Below are positions 27,223-35,878 of a DNA stretch of 64,000 nt, piece by piece. The first letter of the stretch is position 1. The number at the start of each line of letters is the position of its first letter. The stretch is from positions 2,964,001 to 3,028,000 of the forward strand of contig NZ_JBBOSU010000001.1 of the NCBI RefSeq assembly GCF_038005225.1, in the 5' to 3' direction. The position numbers and the translations under genes are program-made. Below the pieces are notes generated by a model that saw only the letters and a list, made by a program, of their open reading frames with translations, did no database searches and was not told the origin of the DNA. The DNA comes from Solibacillus sp. FSL K6-1523. GTDB lineage: Bacteria > Bacillota > Bacilli > Bacillales_A > Planococcaceae.

Positions 27223-27781
27223 AAAGACCTTCCTTTCGAATATAAGCTTCTACATCCGGTTGCAATAAATAATGCAATGGACCTTGTTGTTGTAATCGTT
27301 GTCGGATAAATGTTGAAGAAATATTAATTTCTGGCACTTCTACCATAATGATTTCATAGTCGGTTTTCGCTCTTGACCCCGGACGTTTTACACCAACAAA
27401 GTGTACAAGTTCCATTAAGTCATCAATATGGTACCAGCTGTGCAGCGAATCAATCATATCGCCGCCTATAATAAAGTAAAATTCGATATCTGGCTCACGT
27501 TCGCGCATCGCTTTCATCGTTTCATACGTATAGGAAACACCACCGCGCTCCATTTCAAAGCGTTCTACCGTAAAATGTGGAATTCCTTGAATCGCAAGTT
27601 CCACCATCTCTAATCGTTGCGCGTTAGACGCTGAGCTAGAAACTTCTTTATGTGGAGCTGTTGCATTCGGCATAAAACGAATTTCATCAAGCTCGAGTGC
27701 CGCATAAACTTCATTTGCCATAATTAAATGACCGATATGTGGCGGGTTAAATGTACCACCAAAAATACCGACTTTCTTCAT
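27191..27781 (-). CDS. nadD: nicotinate-nucleotide adenylyltransferase
   Basis: A 196-residue nucleotidyltransferase that makes deamido-NAD from nicotinate mononucleotide and ATP. GIFGGTFNPPHIGHL contains the HxGH-type motif; NISSTFIRQRL is the ISSTxxR motif at the C-terminus. ATG 27781 follows AAGGTGA; a GTG at 27790 is in frame but overlaps that site. Confidence 0.97.
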   Translation of the reverse strand: MKKVGIFGGTFNPPHIGHLIMANEVYAALELDEIRFMPNATAPHKEVSSSASNAQRLEMVELAIQGIPHFTVERFEMERGGVSYTYETMKAMREREPDIEFYFIIGGDMIDSLHSWYHIDDLMELVHFVGVKRPGSRAKTDYEIIMVEVPEINISSTFIRQRLQQQGPLHYLLQPDVEAYIRKEGLYGATTIVSGH

Positions 27782-27791
27782 CCGATTCACC

Positions 27792-28097
27792 TTACTTTGT
27801 TACAACTTTTGGTAATACGATTTTCTTGTTGTTACGAGATTCTTTATATAAAACAACCGTTAAGCCAATTAATTGTACTAATTCTGCACGAGTACCTGCT
27901 GCAAGTGCTTCTGCAACATCATGTTTGTCCTCTTCACAGTTGTCTAAAATGCGTACTTTAATTAATTCACGTGCTTCTAAAACTTCGCGTAATTGCTTAA
28001 TCATCGCGTCATTTACGCCGCCTTTCCCTACTTGGAAAATCGGTGATAAATGATGTGCCTCCGCACGTAAAAAACGTTTTTGTTTACCTGTTAACAT
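27792..28097 (-). CDS. yhbY: CRM-domain RNA-binding protein YhbY (YqeI)
   Basis: A 101-residue protein of the YhbY family that binds pre-50S particles. It shows LTGKQKRFLRAEAH at the start, the conserved VGKGGVND loop and RELIKVRILDNC. The ATG at 28097 is set by AGGAGG (12-base spacing) and by the family N-terminus; the longer frame to 28172 runs into aroE. Confidence 0.95.
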   Translation of the reverse strand: MLTGKQKRFLRAEAHHLSPIFQVGKGGVNDAMIKQLREVLEARELIKVRILDNCEEDKHDVAEALAAGTRAELVQLIGLTVVLYKESRNNKKIVLPKVVTK

Positions 28098-28102
28098 AAA
28101 AT

Positions 28103-28933
28103 TTAATTTCCTCCTAATTGCTTCGTTAAACGAGCAATCATAACATTTGTATTTGGGTAAGATTGCAACCAATGTTGATATGCAATCGCACCTTGATGAA
28201 CGAACATGCCTAAGCCGTTCACAATCGTCGCATCTTTTGCTTGTGCCGCGTGCAAAAATGGCGTCATTAATGGATTATACACAATATCTGCTGCAATTGC
28301 GCCTTTTGGGAATTTTTCTAGTGAAAAAGGCAAATCGAAATTTCCCGTTGACATACCAGCTGGTGTCGTTTGAATAAATATTTTAAACGACTCGAGCTGT
28401 TGTTCCGCTTCTTTCATTGACAAAGCTTGACCCATTCCAAGTTCGTCAATGATGTTCCGCGCTTTCTCAACTGTGCGATTGGCAATCGAAATATGACAGT
28501 AACCAGCCATTTGTAATGCAAAGGCGATGCCGCGTGCTGCACCTCCTGCACCAATTAACAAAATGGGCTCGTCCCGCTGTGTTTCTCCAATAACGTCTTC
28601 CAATGAACGAACAAAACCAGGACCATCTGTATTATAACCTTTAAGCTTTCCTTCTGATGTACGGACAACAGTATTGACTGCCCCCATTTTATCGGCAAGC
28701 TCATCTAATTCATCTAAAAACGGAATAATTGTTTGCTTATGTGGAATTGTCACATTCCAGCCACTCGCACCTAATAATTTAAGTGATGCGACTGCTTCTT
28801 CTAAATTTTCAGGCTTGACGTGCACGGGAATATACGTGGCATCTACATTTGCTTCTTCATACCATGCCATGTGCATTTCTGGAGATTTGGATTGAGCAAT
28901 CGGATCCCCTATAACTGCAAACCATTTTTTCAT
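28103..28933 (-). CDS. aroE: shikimate dehydrogenase
   Basis: A 276-residue NADPH-dependent enzyme that reduces 3-dehydroshikimate in aromatic amino-acid synthesis. Shikimate-binding SKSPEMH and NVTIPHK (catalytic Lys) are in the N-terminal domain; the nucleotide-binding GAGGAARG follows near residue 130. It sits in the yqeH-aroE-yhbY order shared across Bacillales. Confidence 0.97.
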   Translation of the reverse strand: MKKWFAVIGDPIAQSKSPEMHMAWYEEANVDATYIPVHVKPENLEEAVASLKLLGASGWNVTIPHKQTIIPFLDELDELADKMGAVNTVVRTSEGKLKGYNTDGPGFVRSLEDVIGETQRDEPILLIGAGGAARGIAFALQMAGYCHISIANRTVEKARNIIDELGMGQALSMKEAEQQLESFKIFIQTTPAGMSTGNFDLPFSLEKFPKGAIAADIVYNPLMTPFLHAAQAKDATIVNGLGMFVHQGAIAYQHWLQSYPNTNVMIARLTKQLGGN

Positions 28934-28972
28934 ATCGATGCATCCTTTTCACATACCATAATATAATAGAAT

Positions 28973-30076
28973 TTAGATTAATGACGGACGAATAAATACT
29001 TCTACCCCTCTAGGTGCATATGCTGCCACAACAACATTCGCATTTTGCACGGTAATCCAGCCTAAACCAGAGAACACGACATCCGTTTTCGCTTCTTTAA
29101 TCGAAAACTCATGGCGTACAAGTTCAGGTAACTTGTCAATATGGGCAGCAGTTGGTGGTGCTAAAAGCTCACCTTTATGTTCAGCATAAAGTGTATCTGC
29201 ACGGTCTAGCTTTGTTCGGTGAATTGGTAAATCATTTGCTACATGCACGGTAAATGCCGCGCGCTCGCCTTGAATAAAATCAAAACGCGCTAATGCACCG
29301 ATGAATAATGTTTGACCAGCGTTTTGCTGATACACTTTTGGCTTTAATTCTTTTTTCGGCATAATGTATTTTAATTCACTAGCGTCAATGTGATGGGCCA
29401 TTTGGTGATGATTAATAATTCCTGGTGTATCGTAAAGTGATGCACCATCGTCTAATGGAATTCCAATCATATCAAGCGTTGTACCTGGGAAGTGAGACGT
29501 TGTAATAATTTCTCCCTCACCCGTTACTTGCTTAATAATGCGGTTAATAAACGTCGATTTCCCAACATTTGTACAACCTACGACATACACATCTTTACCG
29601 CGGCGATATTCTTCAATCGCTTCAATGACATCTGCCATTCCTTGCCCTTTATGAGCAGATACAAGCTTCACATCAATCGGTTGTAGGCCTAATGCTTTCG
29701 CTTCACGCTTTAACCAATTAATCACTTTCTTTTCCTTGACGGATTTCGGCAATAAATCTGCCTTATTCGCTACTAATAAAACTGGATTGTTGCCGACAAA
29801 ACGGTGTAATCCAGGTAACCAGCTACCGTTAAAATCAAAAATATCAACAATTTTTACGATAAGACCTTGCTGTGTTCCAAGACCATTTAAAATACGTAAA
29901 AAATCATCATCTGTTAAACTTACTGGTTGGATTTCATTGTAATTTTTTAAACGAAAACAGCGCTGACAAATGACCATTTCCTTTTCTAATGAAGAGGGTG
30001 GCGCATAACCTAGCGCATTTGTATCCTCTGTTTGAATACCTGCTCCACAGCCAATACATTGTGGCATTTCATTCAT
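28973..30076 (-). CDS. yqeH: ribosome biogenesis GTPase YqeH
   Basis: A 367-residue circularly permuted GTPase needed for 30S assembly. An N-terminal zinc finger (CIGCG ... CQRC) precedes the permuted G domain: G4 NKADLLP, G1 GCTNVGKST, G3 DTPG; a C-terminal domain follows. ATG 30076 has GGAGG 9 bases upstream, and this start gives the family length. Confidence 0.97.
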   Translation of the reverse strand: MNEMPQCIGCGAGIQTEDTNALGYAPPSSLEKEMVICQRCFRLKNYNEIQPVSLTDDDFLRILNGLGTQQGLIVKIVDIFDFNGSWLPGLHRFVGNNPVLLVANKADLLPKSVKEKKVINWLKREAKALGLQPIDVKLVSAHKGQGMADVIEAIEEYRRGKDVYVVGCTNVGKSTFINRIIKQVTGEGEIITTSHFPGTTLDMIGIPLDDGASLYDTPGIINHHQMAHHIDASELKYIMPKKELKPKVYQQNAGQTLFIGALARFDFIQGERAAFTVHVANDLPIHRTKLDRADTLYAEHKGELLAPPTAAHIDKLPELVRHEFSIKEAKTDVVFSGLGWITVQNANVVVAAYAPRGVEVFIRPSLI

Positions 30077-30151
30077 TAACTTGTTCCTCCTTAAAATTAT
30101 GCATCGCCCCAACTTTTAGGGCTTATGCACACCTTGGTTTTCCCGAAGAAA

Positions 30152-30661
30152 TTACCAAGTTTTCATTCCTTTTCGCTTTAAATCATTGAAGACACGTCGT
30201 TCTACAAAACGATTAAATTTTGTCACAAGACCGTCTGATTGTGCTACTGGACGCACTAAAATCGTATATAATTTTTGGCGTTTTGCACCCATTACATCCG
30301 TTAAAAGCTGATCTCCAAGCATGACCACTTCATGTCGACGTAGACGTAACTGGACAAGCGCCGCATAATATGCCCCGCCTAATGGTTTTTTGGCACGGTG
30401 GATAAATGGAATCCCGTGTGGCTCGGCAAAGTTTTTTACTCGCTCTTCATTATTATTCGATGCAATAATAATGCGAATCCCTGCCTCACGCATTGATTCA
30501 AACCACTGGACTAATTCATCGGTTGCATCAGCACGATCCCATTCCACTAACGTATTATCTAAATCCGTAATAATCCCACGAATACCTTGTTGCTGTAATT
30601 TTTCTGGTGTAATATCTAATACACTGTTCACATATTCATCTGGTAGTAAAAAATTATACAA
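30152..30661 (-). CDS. yqeG: HAD-family phosphatase YqeG
   Basis: A 169-residue HAD IIIA phosphatase. Motif I is DLDNTLVEW near residue 36; IIIASNNNEERV carries motif II, and VMLGDQLLTD the metal-binding aspartates. The protein resembles phosphatidylglycerophosphatase GEP4-type HADs, but its substrate in Bacilli is not settled. It starts with TTG at 30661 behind AAGGGG. Confidence 0.93.
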   Translation of the reverse strand: MYNFLLPDEYVNSVLDITPEKLQQQGIRGIITDLDNTLVEWDRADATDELVQWFESMREAGIRIIIASNNNEERVKNFAEPHGIPFIHRAKKPLGGAYYAALVQLRLRRHEVVMLGDQLLTDVMGAKRQKLYTILVRPVAQSDGLVTKFNRFVERRVFNDLKRKGMKTW

Positions 30662-30848
30662 AGTCGTGACCCCTTACTAAAATTTATTCCTTTTCGTTCG
30701 TTCAGCGAGTGTTCCAATATACACTGAACAAAAGAAAAGCTAGCCCCGGCAGATGCCACAGATTTAGAAAAAAGTTCTCTTTAGTGCTTAGTTAGCCCAA
30801 ATGAAAATCCTTCTAAGTCTGGACACAGTTACTTTTATGCGTAATTGA

Positions 30849-31631
30849 TTATAGCATAGTTGCGAAGGCTTCTCCCATTTTAATCATTGTTCCTTGTACA
30901 ACTTGTTCATTGAATTGCACAGCATTTTCTTCAAATAGCATGACAACTGTTGAACCAAATGTAAAATAACCTACTTCTTCGCCTTTTTGCCAAGTCGTTG
31001 TCACATTCGTTAATTCAATTGAATTGACAAATGTTGCCCCTACTTTTATAAATGCAGTCGTCTGCTCGCTATTATATTCAATTTCGCTAATCATACGATA
31101 ATTATGACTCAATGGTTTTTTACCAAATGTTAAACCCATTTGATTGACTGGATATGATTTTCGTCCGAGTACGTATTGTCGCTTTACTTGCCCATCAATC
31201 GGGCTATGTATCCGATGATAATCAGCTGGACTCAAATAAAATACAATATATTGACCGTTTTCATATCGCTTTGCCTGTGTTTCATTTCCTAACAAATCCA
31301 TTAGTGAATACGGTTTATTTTTCACCGTAAACGTCATCCCGTCAACAATTTCACCGAATGCTTCAATTTTTGCATCAACCGGACTTGAAAAACAATCTAC
31401 CTGCTGATCAATCGGTCGTGCATCTTCTTTTAGGTGACGCGTAAAAAAATCATGCAAGCTTGAAAATTGTTCGGTAGATTTTGAAACTTCTTCTAAGTTA
31501 ATTTCGTATAAGTTACTATAGTTTCGAATAAGCTTTTTACTTATGACAGATTGAACTGCTAATTGTAAAATTTTAGAAGATGTTTTACCATTAGAAAGTT
31601 CTATTAAGCTTTGATATAATTTTTCTTTCAT
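30849..31631 (-). CDS. psd: phosphatidylserine decarboxylase
   Basis: A 260-residue membrane-associated proenzyme that makes phosphatidylethanolamine. FGSTVVML near residue 230 contains the Ser at which self-cleavage creates the pyruvoyl group; YYHRIHSP-type residues (ADYHRIHSPIDG) form the active site. It is divergent from pssA, so both steps of phosphatidylethanolamine synthesis lie side by side on opposite strands. Confidence 0.95.
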   Translation of the reverse strand: MKEKLYQSLIELSNGKTSSKILQLAVQSVISKKLIRNYSNLYEINLEEVSKSTEQFSSLHDFFTRHLKEDARPIDQQVDCFSSPVDAKIEAFGEIVDGMTFTVKNKPYSLMDLLGNETQAKRYENGQYIVFYLSPADYHRIHSPIDGQVKRQYVLGRKSYPVNQMGLTFGKKPLSHNYRMISEIEYNSEQTTAFIKVGATFVNSIELTNVTTTWQKGEEVGYFTFGSTVVMLFEENAVQFNEQVVQGTMIKMGEAFATML

Positions 31632-31790
31632 CCATAGACCTCCAATGTTGTCTTATCAATTATGCAGTATAAAGATAAATTATATAATGTATAGGCGTTA
31701 ATGGAAAGTGTCTAATATGAATAAGCTCTTACCTTTTTCGAAATTTCCAAGTATAATAGAAAAATAGTTACCCCGCAAAGGAGTGTTCCG

Positions 31791-32330
31791 ATGTTTCTAC
31801 TTCAAAAAGTCGATTCAACCGTAAAAAAAATGAAGGCAAATGCTGCCAATATTATTACAATTACAAATATGTCATTTGGTGGCGCTGCGATAATGGCTAC
31901 ACTAAATGAATCTTATAGTTATAGTGTATTATTAATATTTATCGCTGCATTTTTAGATCGTTATGATGGCAAGGTCGCACGCAAATTCAATCAAGAATCC
32001 GAGCTTGGGAAACAGCTCGATTCTATGGCCGATATTATTTCATTTGGCGTAGCACCTGCATTATTAATGTATGAGATGGCTTTAACTGATTACGGTGTTA
32101 CGGGTATGATGATGGCTGTTATGTATATCGCAGCAGGAGCATTGCGCCTAGCACGTTTTAATGTCATGGATTCAACAGGCTACTTTGTTGGACTACCAAT
32201 TACAGCAGCAGGTACATTGTTGACATTTTCATTCTTTTTTACAGAAGTGATCTCACCGATGTTTTACATGATTTTATTCCCAGTTTTAGCAATCTTAATG
32301 GTTAGTACATTCACATTAAAAAAAGTGTAA
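31791..32330 (+). CDS. pssA: CDP-diacylglycerol-serine O-phosphatidyltransferase
   Basis: A 179-residue integral membrane enzyme that forms phosphatidylserine. The CDP-alcohol phosphatidyltransferase motif is present as DGKVAR...G...DSMAD (residues ~55-80), with about five to six membrane helices. The start has AAAGGAG upstream. Its stop codon lies inside the following terminator. Confidence 0.95.
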   Translation: MFLLQKVDSTVKKMKANAANIITITNMSFGGAAIMATLNESYSYSVLLIFIAAFLDRYDGKVARKFNQESELGKQLDSMADIISFGVAPALLMYEMALTDYGVTGMMMAVMYIAAGALRLARFNVMDSTGYFVGLPITAAGTLLTFSFFFTEVISPMFYMILFPVLAILMVSTFTLKKV

Positions 32331-32357
32331 GAGCAAATTGCTTCTTACACTTTTTTT
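32318..32357 (+). terminator. terminator of pssA
   Basis: AAAAGTGTAAG pairs with CTTACACTTTTTTT. The left arm overlaps the last pssA codons. Confidence 0.9.
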
Positions 32358-32385
32358 CATTTCTCCGCGAATTACGTCATATACT
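32358..32385 (+). promoter_or_regulatory. possible sporulation-type (sigma-E/K) promoter of sigK
   Basis: CATATACT (32378-32385) resembles the sigma-E/K -10 element, with a weak TCATTT 14 bases upstream. It lies about 27 bases before the sigK start. This is motif resemblance only. Confidence 0.3.
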
Positions 32386-32411
32386 GTCGAAAAGACGAAA
32401 GGATGTATCGC

Positions 32412-33119
32412 TTGAGCGCTATAGTTACTTCTTTCCTTCAGCTTTGGCTTGAAATCCCCGCACTGCTTGGTTATTTAAAAGGGCAGGCATTTTATAAGCC
32501 ACTTTCCCGTGAAGAAGAGGCCATCACAATTGCCCGCTTTATGGAGGGCGATGACCAAGCACGAATTGAATTAATTGAACGGAACATGCGGTTAGTTGCC
32601 CATGTCGTAAAAAAATTCCATCCATCCCACGAGCTCCTTGATGATTATATTTCCATTGGTACAATCGGATTAATGAAAGCCGTAAGCAGTTACACACCAG
32701 ATAAGAAAACACGCCTCGCTACGTATGCAGCACGTTGTATTGAAAATGAAATATTAATGCATTTACGTTCGCAAAAAAAGGTACAAAAAGACGTGTCACT
32801 CTTTGAACCAATCGGCACCGATAAAGACGGGCAATCCCTCCAAATTCGTGATTTACTGCAGCTTGAAGAACCTTCCGCCATTGATCATATCGAGCAAAAA
32901 GAACATTTTGCACAGCTTTACCAATATTTAAATACACTGGAACCACGTGAATTGGAAATTATCTCTTACCGCTACGGACTACAAAATTTTGAACCGCTTA
33001 CGCAAAAAGAAATTGCCAAACATTTAAATATTTCGAGAAGTTATGTTTCACGCATTGAAAAAAGGGCACTCATCAAGCTGTATCAACAGTTTAAGCATAA
33101 TGAACGGATGGAGCCTTAG
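32412..33119 (+). CDS. sigK: RNA polymerase sporulation sigma factor SigK (intact, not split)
   Basis: A 235-residue late mother-cell sigma factor. It begins with a hydrophobic pro-sequence of about 20 residues, the part removed by SpoIVFB in pro-sigma-K. Region 2 has LVAHVVKKF and DYISIGTIGLMKA; region 4 ends ISRSYVSRIEKRAL. The TTG at 32412 is 8 bases from AAAGGA and gives a pro-sequence of the Bacillus length; the in-frame ATG at 32403 touches the ribosome binding site. The gene is continuous, so no skin-type excision is needed. Confidence 0.95.
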   Translation: MSAIVTSFLQLWLEIPALLGYLKGQAFYKPLSREEEAITIARFMEGDDQARIELIERNMRLVAHVVKKFHPSHELLDDYISIGTIGLMKAVSSYTPDKKTRLATYAARCIENEILMHLRSQKKVQKDVSLFEPIGTDKDGQSLQIRDLLQLEEPSAIDHIEQKEHFAQLYQYLNTLEPRELEIISYRYGLQNFEPLTQKEIAKHLNISRSYVSRIEKRALIKLYQQFKHNERMEP

Positions 33120-33134
33120 ACAATTACTGCATGC

Positions 33135-33169
33135 AAAAAAGGTTGCCCATTAGGAGGCAACCTTTTTTT
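33135..33169 (+). terminator. terminator of sigK
   Basis: AAAAAAGGTTGCC pairs with GGCAACCTTTTTTT. A-run on the left suggests it may also stop transcripts coming from the minus-strand small ORF. Confidence 0.9.
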
Positions 33170-33215
33170 GCTCATGCTACTAAGATTATCCAGTACATCA
33201 AAACAACAGGGCGGA

Positions 33216-33302
33216 CTATTTTGTATCTTCACTTGTTTCAGCGAACATAATTAAACCTGCAATTGTTGTAATGCCCACCGCGATTGTCATTAAAAAAACC
33301 AT
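33216..33302 (-). CDS. small single-helix membrane peptide, 28 aa
   Basis: A short frame with a strong AAGGAGG 8 bases before its ATG. The peptide is one hydrophobic segment (MTIAVGITTIAGLIMF) followed by a polar, acidic tail (AETSEDTK). I cannot name it; it differs from the stressosome peptide Prli42. It lies alone between sigK and mtnN, 120 bases from the mtnN stop on the same strand. Coding status rests on the ribosome binding site and membrane-helix composition. Confidence 0.55.
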   Translation of the reverse strand: MVFLMTIAVGITTIAGLIMFAETSEDTK

Positions 33303-33422
33303 CTGATTTGCCTCCTTAAAAAACGATAGTATATACTCTCCTTGTACCCTAACATTTAATAAAAAAACTGACTGTGATTTTTTTAACAGTAACCCCTCTA
33401 TAATTTATGAAAGGATATTGAA

Positions 33423-34115
33423 TTATAGAATTGTAATCGCTTTTAGAACAATTTCAGTCGAATGTTTTGCCGCTACAGGTAAAAATTCTTCAAAACTAAT
33501 GTTTGATTCTTTACCAGCGATATCCGATAAAGCACGAATGACAACAAATGGCGTATCAAACTGATGACATACTTGTGCAACGGCAGCCGCTTCCATTTCG
33601 ACCGCCTTCATTGTTGGGAAATCTTCACGTACAGCTTCTACACGCTGTGGATTGCTCATAAATACGTCTCCAGAGCAAATTAAGCCAACTCCGTATTGAT
33701 GCTCTCCTACCGCCGTAACAGCTTGCTTAGCAACTTCCATTAACTTAGCATCTGATTTATAAGCAGCTGGCATACCCGCCATTTGACCAATTTCATAGCC
33801 AAATATCGTAACGTCTACATCATGATGACGAACTTCATCAGAAATAACAATCGCACCCACTTCTAAAGCTGTATCAAAACCACCAGCAGACCCTGTATTG
33901 ATCACCACATCTGGTTTGAACTGTTGTAATAAAATCGTTGTAGACATCGCGGCATTTACTTTACCAATCCCACTTTTTAATAACACAACGTCCTTGCCAT
34001 CGTATGTACCCGTCGTATATTCACTATTAGCAATCGTGATTGTTTCGATATTTTGCAATGCCCCACGTAATAATTCTACTTCTTGTTCCATAGCACCGAT
34101 TACAGCAATTTTCAT
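33423..34115 (-). CDS. mtnN: 5'-methylthioadenosine/S-adenosylhomocysteine nucleosidase
   Basis: A 230-residue nucleosidase that splits MTA and SAH, recycling methionine and making the AI-2 precursor. [12 protein letters not shown] contains the catalytic Glu; GSAGGFD binds the ribosyl part; IRALSDIAG carries the catalytic Asp near residue 195. ATG 34115 is 9 bases from GGAGGA, deciding against the in-frame ATG at 34124. Confidence 0.97.
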   Translation of the reverse strand: MKIAVIGAMEQEVELLRGALQNIETITIANSEYTTGTYDGKDVVLLKSGIGKVNAAMSTTILLQQFKPDVVINTGSAGGFDTALEVGAIVISDEVRHHDVDVTIFGYEIGQMAGMPAAYKSDAKLMEVAKQAVTAVGEHQYGVGLICSGDVFMSNPQRVEAVREDFPTMKAVEMEAAAVAQVCHQFDTPFVVIRALSDIAGKESNISFEEFLPVAAKHSTEIVLKAITIL

Positions 34116-34146
34116 AAATTTCATTCCTCCAGTTATATCAATTACA

Positions 34147-34175
34147 CCTCGGCTAATTTATGACATTCGCCGAGG
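34147..34175 (-). other. GC-rich hairpin in the mtnN leader
   Basis: CCTCGGC (34147-34153) and GCCGAGG (34169-34175) form a 7-bp stem 32 bases before mtnN. No T-run follows on either strand, so it is not a clear terminator. The rest of the 219-base yrrS-mtnN interval shows nothing else definite. Confidence 0.4.
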
Positions 34176-34334
34176 GTTTATCTAAATTCAGTAGGAGTTT
34201 TCCGCTGAATGAAGATAAATCACTCTTTTAAAAATAAGCAATCCTCTATCGTTCGTCAAGGTAAAGCTAAGATACTAGCTTATATTGAACATTATTGCTG
34301 TAAGTATTTTTGTAAAACAATTTTCGCCGGGTGA

Positions 34335-34997
34335 TCATTGTAATGAATTTAACACTTCATACTGAATTGGTTTCCAGCCTTCATTGTCAACCCATTCGAT
34401 GCTGACACGGTATATTTTTTCTTTATCTTTTGAATGGACGGTTGCAATTGCTGATTGCGCATTACCGTTATTTCCCACTCTCCATACAATACTATTTTGT
34501 TGTTCAATATCAAGGACACTAAAAATGGCCTTCAGTTTTTCTTCGTAATCAATATGTCCTTTTTCAAAAGTAGAAACATGCTCACCTGTTTGCTCTGTCG
34601 GATACGCTAGCCAACTTGCATTCGTGTGCACTTCTTTGACGTTAGGATCGGTAGAAGGTGTCACTACTGTATCTGTCGGTTCATCACCTTGCTCGGAATC
34701 CACTGCTTGTTCTTCATCATCTTTATCTTGCTCGTCGATTGGTTTCGTTGATTGCTCTTTACCATCGTCACCTTGAGCTACTTCCTCATCTGAGGGCTTG
34801 TCTACCTGTTGTTGCTGTTCCGCTTGGTCAGAAGGCTCTCCATCTCGAGAAATGAGCCAACCGAGCGTCACAACAATTAAAATTGCTACTACGGCAATTA
34901 AGTAATTTAACATTTTATCCATTTTGTAAAACTTGGATGATTTCGCCTTTTCTTCTGTATATTGCGCTCGTGTTTGAAAACGTCTTTTTCGTTCCAC
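34335..34997 (-). CDS. yrrS: DUF1510 family membrane protein (YrrS)
   Basis: A 220-residue protein with a basic cytoplasmic N-terminus, one membrane helix (about residues 30-48), a very acidic Gln/Asp/Glu-rich linker, and a C-terminal DUF1510 domain (NASWLAYPTEQTGEH ... WVDNEGWKPIQYEV). Function unknown; in Bacillus it sits next to the penicillin-binding gene pbpI, which is absent here. The start is GTG with GGAGGGG upstream. Confidence 0.9.
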   Translation of the reverse strand: MERKRRFQTRAQYTEEKAKSSKFYKMDKMLNYLIAVVAILIVVTLGWLISRDGEPSDQAEQQQQVDKPSDEEVAQGDDGKEQSTKPIDEQDKDDEEQAVDSEQGDEPTDTVVTPSTDPNVKEVHTNASWLAYPTEQTGEHVSTFEKGHIDYEEKLKAIFSVLDIEQQNSIVWRVGNNGNAQSAIATVHSKDKEKIYRVSIEWVDNEGWKPIQYEVLNSLQ

Positions 34998-35028
34998 CCA
35001 ATCCCCTCCAATATTTGTTCCATTTTAA

Positions 35029-35066
35029 CAAAATTAAAGGCAGTTAGCCAAGTTCTCTAACTGCCT
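35029..35066 (-). terminator. terminator of greA
   Basis: AGGCAGTTAG and CTAACTGCCT form a 10-bp stem followed on the minus strand by TTTAATTTTG. Confidence 0.88.
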
Positions 35067-35071
35067 AAAAA

Positions 35072-35557
35072 TTATTTAATTTCTAAAATAACAACTTCCA
35101 TCTCTCCACCTGGTGTTACTAGTTTTACAACATCGTCAACTTGACGACCCATTAATGCTTTTGCAATTGGTGAATCATTTGAAATTTTACCTTCTACTGG
35201 ATCTGCTTCCGCTGAACCAACGATGATATAACTTTCCTCAAAGTTTGCGCGCTTCCCTTTAATTAATTCGTCAAAAGTAACCGTTTTTCCTAATGCAACC
35301 GCATTGCTTGTACCATCTTCTGTAATGATTACAGCATTGCGTAACATATGTTCAATTGCAGAAATACGACCTTCAACAAATCCTTGCTCTTCTTTCGCCG
35401 AATCATACTCAGAGTTTTCCGATAAATCCCCAAAGCTACGAGCTACTTTAATACGCTCTACTACTTCCGGACGTTTTACTGTTTTTAAGCTTTCTAATTC
35501 TGCTTCTAGTTTTAGTTTCCCCTCGTTCGTCATAGGGTACTGTTTTTCGTTTGACAT
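35072..35557 (-). CDS. greA: transcription elongation factor GreA
   Basis: A 161-residue factor that rescues backtracked RNA polymerase by stimulating transcript cleavage. The N-terminal coiled coil contains the tip region [16 protein letters not shown] with the essential acidic residues; a FKBP-like C-terminal domain follows. ATG 35557 has AAGGAG 8 bases upstream. It is preceded by a long gene-free leader. Confidence 0.97.
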   Translation of the reverse strand: MSNEKQYPMTNEGKLKLEAELESLKTVKRPEVVERIKVARSFGDLSENSEYDSAKEEQGFVEGRISAIEHMLRNAVIITEDGTSNAVALGKTVTFDELIKGKRANFEESYIIVGSAEADPVEGKISNDSPIAKALMGRQVDDVVKLVTPGGEMEVVILEIK

Positions 35558-35813
35558 AATTCCCACTCCTTAGTAAATGCTCGAAAACTTCCGTTGCATT
35601 CTATCTTTTTTGCAATCGTTTTCTTTTTTAGTAATAATATAATAAAATGGCGCATGTGCTTTAATGGATGCACAAACGCTCTACCAACAAACGTTGATTG
35701 ATTTTAATTCATAAATAATAGAAAACCCGACTACTAGTTCATACTATGTGCAAATGGCCAAGTATAGAAGGCGTTTTACACAGTAATTACTAGCAACCGA
35801 ATTTCACTAATAC

Positions 35814-35842
35814 TTAATATAATTGACATTTGAATTTGTCAA
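35814..35842 (-). promoter_or_regulatory. candidate sigma-A promoter of greA, inside a palindrome
   Basis: On the minus strand TTGACA (35837-35842), 17 bases, TATTAA (35814-35819). The TTGACA is one arm of a TTGACA-N8-TGTCAA inverted repeat. The start would give a leader of about 250 bases before greA; the 321-base interval to udk holds no gene that I can see. Confidence 0.5.
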
Positions 35843-35878
35843 ATGAAATGAAAATATTGTAAATACTAACTCATCATA

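Noticed and set aside
33216-33302. The 28-aa peptide as stressosome protein Prli42
   Set aside because: It lacks the basic N-terminus and the helix pattern typical of Prli42.
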